Source: Fructobacillus papyriferae
Lineage (GTDB): Bacteria > Bacillota > Bacilli > Lactobacillales > Lactobacillaceae
Length of the DNA: 64,000 bases
Assembly (NCBI RefSeq): GCF_018437225.1
Contig: NZ_JAAMFI010000003.1
Coordinates: 24,469-88,468, forward strand
Direction: 5' to 3'
Shown: piece after piece, positions 41,238 through 49,274 of the stretch
Position numbering within the stretch: the first letter of the stretch is position 1
Layout of the letters: each line of letters begins with the position of its first letter
Notes under the pieces: model-generated
Seen by the model: only the letters and a program-made list of their open reading frames with translations
Databases searched by the model: none
Told to the model about the DNA's origin: nothing
Translations under genes and position numbers: made by a program

Positions 41238-42878
41238 ATGAAAAGATGGCAGAAATGGACAACGGCTGTCGTTGTTGTCGCTGCTGTTGCGGGTGGAACC
41301 AAAGCAGCAGGTTGGTGGGGCTCGAACCCAAGTTCAGATAAGAATACGTTGAATTACGCGATGCCAACGGATATTCAAACGTTGGATATTTCAAAGGCAA
41401 CGGACCAGTATTCGAACTTGGTTTTGGGAAACACAGAATCAAACTTGTTGCGTGTCAACGCAAAGGGTGAACCCGCTCCTGACCTGGCGAAGTCCTATCA
41501 GGTATCAGACGATGGGCTGACCTACACAGTTGAACTTCGCTCTGGTCTGAAGTGGTCAGATGGCTCAAAGTTGACGGCACAAGATGTCGTTTACTCATGG
41601 CAACGAATGGTTAACCCTAAGACGGCTTCACAGTATGCGTCATTGGCTTCAGGGGTTTTGAATGCTGATGACATCATGGCCGGAAAGAAGGATGTCTCCG
41701 AGTTGGGTGTATCGGCTTCAGGAAACACGATTACCTTTAAGTTGGATCACGCCATGCCACAGTTCAAGTATCTCTTGGCCTTTGCTAACTTCGCCCCACA
41801 AAAGCAGGCTTATGTAAGCAAGGAAGGCGACAAGTACGGAACGACTTCTGAAAAGCAAATTTACTCTGGTGCCTATAAGTTTGAAGGCTGGAACGGAACC
41901 AACGGTAAGTTCAAGATGGTCAAAAACGACAACTATTGGGATGCCAAGAACGTGAAGACCAAGACGGTCAATTGGCAAGTTGTTAAAAACGCCGACACGG
42001 CTTTGAAGCTCTACAAGCAGGGTAAGATCGATCGAGTATCCATCTCGAACTCCCCTGAAATGTACTCAGCTAACAAGAACAACAAGGATGTGAAGTCAAC
42101 GGCCGTTGCCGCTGCTACTTATCTGGAGTACAACCAGGCCAACAACGCCTTCTTGAAGAATGAAAAGATTCGTCAGGCATTGAACCTGGCTACGAACCGA
42201 ACAGAATTGGCGTCACAGGCAACGGGTGGTTCGCGTGATGCTGCACAGTCACTGGTTTCAAAGGGATTGACCAAGACGACAACTGGTGAAGACCTGTCGG
42301 CTTACGTAAAGCCAGGCTACACATACGATAAGAAGAAGGCACAAGAACTCTTCAAGCAAGGATTGGCAGAAGTCAACCAAGGTAAGATGAAGGTGACGAT
42401 CGAAACGGATGCGGATGCGGTGATCTCAAAGAACACGGTTGATTACATCAAGCAGGCTTGGGAATCAACCTTTGGATCTGACATCGAAGTGACGGAAAAG
42501 ATCGTGCCATTCAAGCAACGTTTGAAGGATTCACAGGCTGGTGACTTTGACATCGTAGTAACTAATTGGAACGGTGACTACCAAGATGGTTCTACTTTCT
42601 ATGACCTCTTTGCAAGCAAGGATGCTGGTTATAACCAAGGACGCTTTACTAACGATGCTTACTTCGCAGCCGTGAAGAAGGCCGAAACGACGGATGCAAC
42701 GAATGCTTCTGCTCGTCAAGACGACTTCAAGGATGCCGAAAAGGCCTTGATGGAGGAAGCCAACATTAACCCACTTTACTCATGGAAGGCCAGCTCGCTG
42801 GTTCGTTCAAACGTGAAGGGTGTTGTTGAAAGCCCAGTTGGCTTAACACTTGATTTGACTTACGCACACCGTAAGTAA
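41238..42878 (+). CDS. oppA: Oligopeptide ABC transporter substrate-binding protein, without lipobox
   Basis: 546 residues of the SBP_bac_5 family, capturing peptides outside the cell for OppBCDF. The mature part is standard (LAKSYQVSDDGLTYTVELR, LKWSDGSKLTAQDVVYSW). The N-terminus MKRWQKWTTAVVVVAAVAGG is hydrophobic but has no lipobox cysteine; in fact I see no cysteine in the whole protein. Gram-positive OppA proteins are normally lipoproteins, so this one must be held by an uncleaved N-terminal anchor or be released. GGAGG precedes the ATG. It is first in oppABCDF. Confidence 0.93.
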   Translation: MKRWQKWTTAVVVVAAVAGGTKAAGWWGSNPSSDKNTLNYAMPTDIQTLDISKATDQYSNLVLGNTESNLLRVNAKGEPAPDLAKSYQVSDDGLTYTVELRSGLKWSDGSKLTAQDVVYSWQRMVNPKTASQYASLASGVLNADDIMAGKKDVSELGVSASGNTITFKLDHAMPQFKYLLAFANFAPQKQAYVSKEGDKYGTTSEKQIYSGAYKFEGWNGTNGKFKMVKNDNYWDAKNVKTKTVNWQVVKNADTALKLYKQGKIDRVSISNSPEMYSANKNNKDVKSTAVAAATYLEYNQANNAFLKNEKIRQALNLATNRTELASQATGGSRDAAQSLVSKGLTKTTTGEDLSAYVKPGYTYDKKKAQELFKQGLAEVNQGKMKVTIETDADAVISKNTVDYIKQAWESTFGSDIEVTEKIVPFKQRLKDSQAGDFDIVVTNWNGDYQDGSTFYDLFASKDAGYNQGRFTNDAYFAAVKKAETTDATNASARQDDFKDAEKALMEEANINPLYSWKASSLVRSNVKGVVESPVGLTLDLTYAHRK

Positions 42879-42890
42879 TTGAAAGATAAG

Positions 42891-42912
42891 AGAGTCGGCG
42901 AAAGCCGACTTT
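42891..42912 (+). terminator. Hairpin between oppA and oppB
   Basis: GTCGGC-GAAA-GCCGAC extended by a few outer pairs to nine, with a stable tetraloop but almost no T run. It is more likely an mRNA stabiliser or partial attenuator than a full terminator. Confidence 0.6.
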
Positions 42913-42943
42913 CGTACATATTTGTAACTAAAGGAGAGACCTT

Positions 42944-43861
42944 ATGGCCCGCTATATATTGAAACGTCTATTGATCCTGGTGTTAACTCTTTGGATCGTG
43001 GTCACGGCCACCTTTTTCCTGATGCAGATTCTGCCGGGAACGCCATACAACAACCCCAAGCTGACGGCTTCTGCCATTGAGCAGCTGAATGCCACCTATG
43101 GGTTGGATAAACCAGTTATTGTTCAATATTTTGACTATATCGTTAACCTCCTACACGGAGACATGGGCACGTCCTTTCAGTATCAGAACCAATCGGTTTC
43201 CATGCTGATCGGGCAACGGTTGCCAATCTCAGCCCAACTGGGTGTGCAGGCGCTGATTGTCGGGGTGTTAATTGGTCTGTGGTTCGGTGCTGTTTCTGCC
43301 CGCCACCAAAATGAAAAGTTGGATGGTTTCTTGGGTGTGATCTCAACCCTTGGTATCTCAACACCATCCTTCATCCTGGCCATCGTCTTGCTCTTTATCT
43401 TCGGGTATCAGTTGGATTGGCTACCCGTTTCGGGATGGGGCGATTCCTTTTCACAGACGATTTTGCCGACCCTTGCCTTAGCGGTTGGACCGGCAGCCAT
43501 TACGACTCGTTTTGTTCGTTCCGAAATGATTGAAGTTCTCCATTCGGATTACATTCAATTAGCACGGGCCAAGGGAATTGGCGAAGGTCAAGTGATCAAA
43601 CGCCATGCCTACCGCAATTCGATGATTCCAATTTTGACTTTGATTGGACCGATGACGGCTAACCTGTTGACAGGATCAACACTGGTCGAAAACATCTTTT
43701 CGGTTCCAGGAATTGGGCAGCAGTTTGTTTCATCAATTCCAACAAAGGATTATCCCGTTATCATGGGAACCACCATTATCTATGCTTTGATGTTGATGGT
43801 GATGATTTTGATTACGGATATTTTGACAGCGATCGTCGATCCGCGGGTTCGCTTAGACTAG
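42944..43861 (+). CDS. oppB: Oligopeptide ABC transporter permease OppB
   Basis: 305 residues with six membrane helices. Helix 1 (about 8-28) carries the FFLMQILPGTPY segment, and the cytoplasmic EAA-type loop is IQLARAKGIGEGQVIKRHAYRNSMIP near residue 205. It forms the membrane channel with OppC. AAAGGAG precedes the ATG. Confidence 0.95.
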   Translation: MARYILKRLLILVLTLWIVVTATFFLMQILPGTPYNNPKLTASAIEQLNATYGLDKPVIVQYFDYIVNLLHGDMGTSFQYQNQSVSMLIGQRLPISAQLGVQALIVGVLIGLWFGAVSARHQNEKLDGFLGVISTLGISTPSFILAIVLLFIFGYQLDWLPVSGWGDSFSQTILPTLALAVGPAAITTRFVRSEMIEVLHSDYIQLARAKGIGEGQVIKRHAYRNSMIPILTLIGPMTANLLTGSTLVENIFSVPGIGQQFVSSIPTKDYPVIMGTTIIYALMLMVMILITDILTAIVDPRVRLD

Positions 43862-43871
43862 GAGGAAAGTC

Positions 43872-44894
43872 ATGGAAGCAAGTCAAGAATTTACCTTGGT
43901 GGGCATCAAAAACGAAGCTGCCACGGAAAAAATTAACAAGCCAACACTGACCTTCTGGCAGTCGGTCTGGCACCGGTTGAAGAAGAATAAGTTGGCCGTT
44001 GTGTCGCTATACTTCTTAGTTGCCATTGCGATCTTTGCATTGGGTTCAACCGCTGTTTTGTCGCAAAGCGACGCTAATCAATTCAATACCAACACAGGGG
44101 CTAAGTATAAAAGCTTGCCGCCAAAGTCAGGGCTGCCCATTCCTTTCTGGGATGGTACTGGAACGGTTCTTGGTTCGGCTGATAAAGTGGATGTTTACGA
44201 ACAAAATGATGTGAAGCAAAACTTCCTCTTAGGAACGGACAACCTTGGTCGTTCACTTGGTAAGCGTGTGACGGTCGGATTGCGAATTTCGCTTTTCGTC
44301 GCACTGGCTGCAACCGCGATTGATTTAATCTTTGGGGTATCCTACGGGTTGATCTCTGGTTGGTTCGGTGGCTGGGTCGATACGATTATGCAGCGTATTA
44401 TCGAAGTGATTTCGGCGATCCCGACGCTGGTTGTTGTGACGCTTTTGGCCATGCTTTTTGGTTCAGGAATTGGTTCGATTATCTTAGCCATTGCCCTGAC
44501 CAATTGGGTGTCCATGGCTCGGCAGGTGCGAAATCAAACGTTGACCTTAAAGGAACGGGATTTTGTTTTGGCGGCTAAAACCCTTGGGGGTTCAGGACCT
44601 AAAATTGCGGTCAAACACCTGGTCCCAAACATGGCGGGAACGATTATTGTTCAAGTGATGATGACCATTCCGGCAGCCATCATGTTTGAAGCGGTTCTGT
44701 CAGCGATTAACTTGGGTGTGAAAGCCCCAACGGCCTCTCTTGGAACGCTGATCGCTGATTCTCAGTCCATGTTGCAATACTATCCTTACCAGATTCTTAT
44801 TCCGGCAACCATTTTGGTTCTCGTTTCACTGGCCTTTATTCTCTTAGGTGACGGCTTGCGGGACGCTTTTGATCCAAAAATGCTGGATGAATAG
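43872..44894 (+). CDS. oppC: Oligopeptide ABC transporter permease OppC
   Basis: 340 residues. A cytoplasmic N-terminus, helix 1 near 45-65, a long extracellular insert (about 66-115, ending LLGTDNLGRSLGKR), then five helices with the EAA loop FVLAAKTLGGSGPKIAVKHLVPN near residue 230. It pairs with OppB. It begins 10 bases after oppB with AGGAGG upstream. Confidence 0.95.
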   Translation: MEASQEFTLVGIKNEAATEKINKPTLTFWQSVWHRLKKNKLAVVSLYFLVAIAIFALGSTAVLSQSDANQFNTNTGAKYKSLPPKSGLPIPFWDGTGTVLGSADKVDVYEQNDVKQNFLLGTDNLGRSLGKRVTVGLRISLFVALAATAIDLIFGVSYGLISGWFGGWVDTIMQRIIEVISAIPTLVVVTLLAMLFGSGIGSIILAIALTNWVSMARQVRNQTLTLKERDFVLAAKTLGGSGPKIAVKHLVPNMAGTIIVQVMMTIPAAIMFEAVLSAINLGVKAPTASLGTLIADSQSMLQYYPYQILIPATILVLVSLAFILLGDGLRDAFDPKMLDE

Positions 44895-44903
44895 GAGACT
44901 TCT

Positions 44904-45953
44904 ATGCAAGCGCCCATTTTACAAGTGAAAAATTTATCGGTTTCCTTTCAAACGTATGCAGGGGTTGTTCAGGCCATCCGTGGTGTTGACTTTGACTTGA
45001 AAAAAGGGGAAACTTTGGCCATTGTTGGTGAATCCGGATCAGGTAAATCCGTCACAACAAAGACCTTGCTTGGGTTGAATGCGCCCAACGCATCCGTTAA
45101 AAAAGAAAGCCAAATCTTACTTGGCCAGGACAACTTGGCCAGTTACATGGAAAAAGATTGGGACCAAGTGCGTGGTGCTAAAATCGCCATGGTTTTCCAA
45201 GATCCGATGACGTCGCTCGACCCAACCATGACAATCGGCAAACAAATTGCCGAACCAATGGAAAAGCATTTGGGGATGTCGTCAAAAGAATCTGAAAAAG
45301 CGGCGTTGACCTTGATGAAAGATGTGGGAATTCCTGATGCTGAAAAGCATATCAACGATTATCCGCACCAATGGTCAGGAGGAATGCGCCAACGCGCTGT
45401 GATCGCCATTGCGTTGGCAGCCGAACCAGATATTTTAATTGCAGATGAACCAACGACAGCGTTGGATGTGACGATCCAAGCCCAGATCATTAATGTGATT
45501 AAAGCCCAGCAGAAGAAGCGGGATATGTCGGTTATCTTTATTACCCACGACTTGGGTGTGGTGGCCAATGTTGCTGACCGTGTGGCGGTGATGTATGCTG
45601 GCAAGATTGTTGAAAAGGGAACCGTTAACGAAATTTTCTATAATCCAAAACATCCCTATACATGGGGACTTCTCTCATCCATGCCAACGACGTCAACGGC
45701 CCTTGGGTCCTTGCACGCCATTCCAGGAACACCACCCGATTTGCTCTATCCACCGAAGGGTGATGCCTTTGCGAACCGTAATGATTATGCACTAGACATC
45801 GATCATGAGAAACAACCACCGTTCTTTAAGGTTTCGGATACACACGAGGCCGCTACTTGGTTGCTTGATGAACGGGCACCGAAGGTGGAGCCACCGATGG
45901 AAATTCAAAAACGTCAAGCGTATTGGCGAGAAAACTTTGTAAAGGAGGGGTAA
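44904..45953 (+). CDS. oppD: Oligopeptide ABC transporter ATPase OppD
   Basis: 349 residues. Walker A GESGSGKS near residue 40, the Q-loop MVFQDPMTSLDP, signature WSGGMRQR near 155, Walker B ILIADEPTTALD, and the C-terminal oligopeptide-transport extension (about 230-320). It powers peptide import with OppF. Nine bases behind oppC. Confidence 0.95.
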   Translation: MQAPILQVKNLSVSFQTYAGVVQAIRGVDFDLKKGETLAIVGESGSGKSVTTKTLLGLNAPNASVKKESQILLGQDNLASYMEKDWDQVRGAKIAMVFQDPMTSLDPTMTIGKQIAEPMEKHLGMSSKESEKAALTLMKDVGIPDAEKHINDYPHQWSGGMRQRAVIAIALAAEPDILIADEPTTALDVTIQAQIINVIKAQQKKRDMSVIFITHDLGVVANVADRVAVMYAGKIVEKGTVNEIFYNPKHPYTWGLLSSMPTTSTALGSLHAIPGTPPDLLYPPKGDAFANRNDYALDIDHEKQPPFFKVSDTHEAATWLLDERAPKVEPPMEIQKRQAYWRENFVKEG

Positions 45954-45956
45954 ACG

Positions 45957-46901
45957 ATGCAAAATCCAGCTGCCAAAAAGCAAGTGGCAATCAAAAACGT
46001 CACCCTGACTTTTAACAAGGGAAAGAAAAACGAAAACAAAGCCTTGGACAATGTTTCCTTTGATATCTACGAGGGCGAAACCTTTGGACTGGTTGGGGAA
46101 TCGGGTTCAGGGAAGACAACCCTTGGACGTTCCGTTTTAAAGTTATACGAACCAGATTCGGGTTCCATCACTTTTGACGGTCAAGAAATTACGAGAATGA
46201 AGCGTAAAGAATTGGGTGATTTTCGTCGGAAGGCCCAAATGATTTTCCAAGATCCTCAGGCTTCTTTAAATGGTCGCTTGACCGTATCCAATATTTTGGG
46301 TGAAGGACTAGATGAAGCGGGTTATCCAAAGGATAAAGAGAAGCGACGCAAAAAGATCTTGGAACTTTTGGAAATGGTCGGCTTGAACGAAGATCACGCT
46401 TCTCGTTATCCACACGAATTCTCTGGTGGTCAGAAACAACGAATCGGGATCGCCCGTGCTTTGGCGGTTAAGCCGAAGTTTGTGATTGCCGATGAGCCGA
46501 TCTCTGCCTTGGATGTTTCCGTTCAAGCACAGGTGGTTAATTTGTTGGCTCAGTTGCAAAAAGATCACGGTTTGACTTATTTGTTTATCGCTCACGATTT
46601 GGCTATGGTGAAATATCTGTCCGATCGAATTGGCGTGCTTCACTGGGGAAAATTGGTGGAAATTGGGACGGCCGACCAGGTCTACCACCATGCGTTGCAT
46701 CCTTATACGAAGTCGTTGTTGTCAGCGGTTCCAGAGCCCGATCCTGTTAAGGAAAAGGCCCACCACGTGACGAGTTACGATCCTTCTTTTGAAAAAGATG
46801 GACAGGATCGGCAAATGGTCGAAGTTGAAAGTGGTCATTTTGTTCTGGCAACGCCATCTGAAGCTGAAAAGTACAAAGAAAAGCAGAATGAATGGCAGTG
46901 A
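45957..46901 (+). CDS. oppF: Oligopeptide ABC transporter ATPase OppF
   Basis: 314 residues. Walker A GESGSGKTT near residue 45, MIFQDPQASLNGRLT, signature FSGGQKQR and Walker B FVIADEPISALD. Second ATPase of the Opp complex. It starts three bases after the oppD stop, with AAAGGAGGGG upstream, and ends the operon. Confidence 0.95.
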   Translation: MQNPAAKKQVAIKNVTLTFNKGKKNENKALDNVSFDIYEGETFGLVGESGSGKTTLGRSVLKLYEPDSGSITFDGQEITRMKRKELGDFRRKAQMIFQDPQASLNGRLTVSNILGEGLDEAGYPKDKEKRRKKILELLEMVGLNEDHASRYPHEFSGGQKQRIGIARALAVKPKFVIADEPISALDVSVQAQVVNLLAQLQKDHGLTYLFIAHDLAMVKYLSDRIGVLHWGKLVEIGTADQVYHHALHPYTKSLLSAVPEPDPVKEKAHHVTSYDPSFEKDGQDRQMVEVESGHFVLATPSEAEKYKEKQNEWQ

Positions 46902-46913
46902 AAACCTCAGACT

Positions 46914-46959
46914 AAAAGCAGCTATCGCAGACATTTCGTCTAGCCCTAGCTGCTTTTTT
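46914..46959 (+). terminator. opp operon terminator
   Basis: AAAGCAGCTA and TAGCTGCTTT stem with an inner AGAC/GTCT hairpin, then a T run. Confidence 0.9.
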
Positions 46960-46978
46960 CTTGTAGAATAAGAGTATT

Positions 46979-48490
46979 ATGACAGACTTTAAAGAAGCAT
47001 TGAAAACACGGCGAACCTTCGCCATTATTTCCCACCCCGATGCGGGTAAGACGACCTTAACGGAACAATTGCTCTTACACGGAGGGGTGATTCGTGAGGC
47101 GGGAACGGTCAAAGGCCGTGGGGCCAAAAAACTTGCCTCATCCGATTGGATGGCAATCGAACAGCAGCGTGGAATTTCGGTTACCTCTTCGGTTTTGCAG
47201 TTCGACTATGATGGCAAACGGATCAACATTCTAGACACCCCAGGGCACGAAGATTTCTCAGAAGATACTTACCGAACGCTGATGGCCGTTGATTCCGTTG
47301 TGATGGTGGTCGATGCCGCCAAGGGTATTGAGCCCCAAACCAAGAAACTCTTTGAAATTGTGTCAAAGCGTGGTATTCCGGTCTTTACTTTCTTTAACAA
47401 GATCGACCGAGATGCCCGTGCGCCATTGGACTTGGTTGACGAGCTCGAGTCAACGCTTGGAATTCAAGCCTTTCCGATGAATTGGCCAATTGGTTCCGGA
47501 CAGATTCTGCAAGGCATCTACGACTTGCGTCAAAAGGAATTAATTCCGTTTAAAAATGCATCGGACCATCCAGAAGTCATGCAAGATGGGATGGACGAAG
47601 TCGAGTTGTTGGAAGATGCGGGAAATGATTTTGACACTGAAGCGGTGGCAAAGGGAAAGTTGACACCCGTCTTCTTCGGCTCCGCTTTGGCCAATTTTGG
47701 TGTGACGGAGTTCTTGGAGCAATACCTCAGCTATGCGCCACAGCCGGCCGGCATCGAAACGGTCGACGACGAAAAAGTGCTGCCTGATTCTGATCAGTTC
47801 TCTGCTTTTGTCTTCAAGATTCAGGCCAACATGGATCCCCGTCACCGCGATCGCATCGCCTTTGCCCGGATTGTTTCTGGCGAATTCAAGAAGGGGATGG
47901 ACGTAACGTTGTCTCGTACGGGCAAAAAGCTCCGCTTGGCCAACGTCACGCAGTTCATGGCCGAAGAGCGTGAGAACGTGCAAGACGCTGTGCCTGGCGA
48001 CATTATCGGAATCTACGATACCGGTAACTTCCAGATTGGGGACACGATTTATTCGGGAAAGAAGCCAATCACTTACCCTGATTTGCCAACCTTCACGCCT
48101 GAATACTTTAATAAAGTCATCGCTAAGGATGTCATGAAGCAGAAGTCCTACCACAAGGGGATCACCCAACTGGTTCAAGAAGGAACGATCCAGCTCTACA
48201 AGGCTTGGAATTCTAACGAATACATCCTGGGCGCTGTTGGACAGCTGCAGTTCGAAGTCTTCAAGTTCCGGATGGAAAACGAATATAACGTGGCCATCCA
48301 ATTCGAGCCAATTGGTTCGAAGGTAGCTCGTTGGGTTGATCCGGAACAGGTCGATCAAAAGATGGCCTCATCGCGTAACTTGCTAGTCAAGGATCGTTAT
48401 GACCGGCCCGTCTTCCTCTTTGAAAACCAATTCGCCATGAATTGGTTCAAGGACAAGTATCCTGATGTGGACTTGGAAGCCAAAATGTAA
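46979..48490 (+). CDS. prfC: Peptide chain release factor 3
   Basis: 503 residues. The N-terminal GTPase domain has G1 SHPDAGKTT (residues 19-27), G3 DTPGHEDF near 83, and G4 FNKIDRDA near 139, with RF3-specific [14 protein letters not shown] before G2 (RGISVTSS). Domains II and III follow (about 280-503). RF3 removes RF1/RF2 from the ribosome after termination. A TAGAAT lies nine bases before the ATG, which would leave a leader of only about two or three bases; a faint AAGAG is the only possible ribosome binding site. Confidence 0.95.
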   Translation: MTDFKEALKTRRTFAIISHPDAGKTTLTEQLLLHGGVIREAGTVKGRGAKKLASSDWMAIEQQRGISVTSSVLQFDYDGKRINILDTPGHEDFSEDTYRTLMAVDSVVMVVDAAKGIEPQTKKLFEIVSKRGIPVFTFFNKIDRDARAPLDLVDELESTLGIQAFPMNWPIGSGQILQGIYDLRQKELIPFKNASDHPEVMQDGMDEVELLEDAGNDFDTEAVAKGKLTPVFFGSALANFGVTEFLEQYLSYAPQPAGIETVDDEKVLPDSDQFSAFVFKIQANMDPRHRDRIAFARIVSGEFKKGMDVTLSRTGKKLRLANVTQFMAEERENVQDAVPGDIIGIYDTGNFQIGDTIYSGKKPITYPDLPTFTPEYFNKVIAKDVMKQKSYHKGITQLVQEGTIQLYKAWNSNEYILGAVGQLQFEVFKFRMENEYNVAIQFEPIGSKVARWVDPEQVDQKMASSRNLLVKDRYDRPVFLFENQFAMNWFKDKYPDVDLEAKM

Positions 48491-48515
48491 ATGAATGTTG
48501 GAGGAAAACAAGACG

Positions 48516-48674
48516 ATGTTAACATTCTTAGTCACCGGGAGTTTTTCCGGCAATCGGTTTCATAATAAGCTAAATGCGACCTTGGAAGATCTGCAAAACA
48601 ATGGTCATGAAATCATTGATATTAAATATGCGCAATCGATTCGTCGCGTTTCGGCATTAATTTTGTATAAGTAA
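48516..48674 (+). CDS. Small Cse60-like protein
   Basis: 52 residues: an N-terminal strand, then TLEDLQNNGHEIIDIKYAQS and a final SALILYK. The layout (a helix, then the hydrophobic IIDIKY strand, then a closing ILYK strand) matches the short Cse60 family named from Bacillus spores but widespread in non-sporing lactobacilli. Its function is unknown. GGAGG lies 11 bases before the ATG. It follows prfC by 25 bases and precedes a strong terminator, so it is probably co-transcribed with prfC. It is too short to appear in ordinary gene lists. Confidence 0.72.
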   Translation: MLTFLVTGSFSGNRFHNKLNATLEDLQNNGHEIIDIKYAQSIRRVSALILYK

Positions 48675-48691
48675 TTTCATAAATAAGCAGT

Positions 48692-48732
48692 AAAAGAAGC
48701 ATGATAACGATTGGTTGTCATGCTTCTTTTTT
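48692..48732 (+). terminator. prfC/cse60-like terminator
   Basis: AAAAGAAGCATGA and TCATGCTTCTTTT: a 13-bp stem followed by T. Confidence 0.9.
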
Positions 48733-48759
48733 ATTTTCTATACATTTTGAAGTTTTGTG

Positions 48760-48807
48760 TATAATACCACAATTTGTCAATGATTTTGTTTGAAATGATG
48801 CTACAAT
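48760..48807 (+). promoter_or_regulatory. Possible promoters of the lipase locus
   Basis: TATAAT at 48760-48765 and an extended TGCTACAAT at 48799-48807. Downstream, GCCTT/AAGGC can form a small hairpin just before the ribosome binding site of the first locus gene. Confidence 0.45.
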
Positions 48808-48851
48808 CAGGGCGGATAAAGCCTTTTATATCAAGGCCTGGAGGTTTTTTT

Positions 48852-49274
48852 ATGATAACAAAAATCAAAAAAATGTTCAGAAAAAATTGGTTACTATTGT
48901 CGCTCATGATCGCAGCGTTAATGGCCGTAACTGTTTATCGTGGAGGCGTATATATGACAGTAAAAGCTGAAGAACAACATGTGAAAAAATTGAAGGCGGA
49001 AAGAGCATCGGTCTGTCAGATGAAAAATACATTTTCAGGAATTACTGAAATAAAGATAACAAGATGTAACTACCATCCGATGACTGGATTTTACGGAATG
49101 TATGCCATAGTCCAAAGTGAAGAATATGGGGCTGTCGATTTCGCGTATAGCTATGTTGAAAATGAAAAAACTTTGTCTGATTACACAGTTAAAAATCGGG
49201 ATATTCAAAGAAAGGGAATAACTCAAAAAAAGGTTAGAGTCACTTACTCGAATGGTGAAAAGGAGGAAGTATGA
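48852..49274 (+). CDS. Membrane-anchored small protein, candidate immunity partner of the lipase
   Basis: 140 residues. A positively charged N-terminus and one hydrophobic helix (about 15-35) are followed by an extracellular domain with two cysteines (SVCQM, ITRCN) and the segment YHPMTGFYGMYAIV, which recalls the HNPMGG-type motif of small Streptococcus/Bacillus DUF1310/DUF1433 proteins; this likeness is by eye. GGAGG lies seven bases before the ATG at 48852. Its end overlaps the start of the lipase gene by four bases (ATGA), so the two are translationally coupled. The DNA is much poorer in GC than the flanking genes (34 percent over 49021-49260 by hand count). An immunity role is inferred from coupling, topology and composition only. 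Confidence 0.65.
   Translation: MITKIKKMFRKNWLLLSLMIAALMAVTVYRGGVYMTVKAEEQHVKKLKAERASVCQMKNTFSGITEIKITRCNYHPMTGFYGMYAIVQSEEYGAVDFAYSYVENEKTLSDYTVKNRDIQRKGITQKKVRVTYSNGEKEEV

Noticed and set aside
47540..48358. 272-residue open frame antisense to prfC
   Set aside because: prfC is certain on the other strand; the antisense frame has no start signal or motif.
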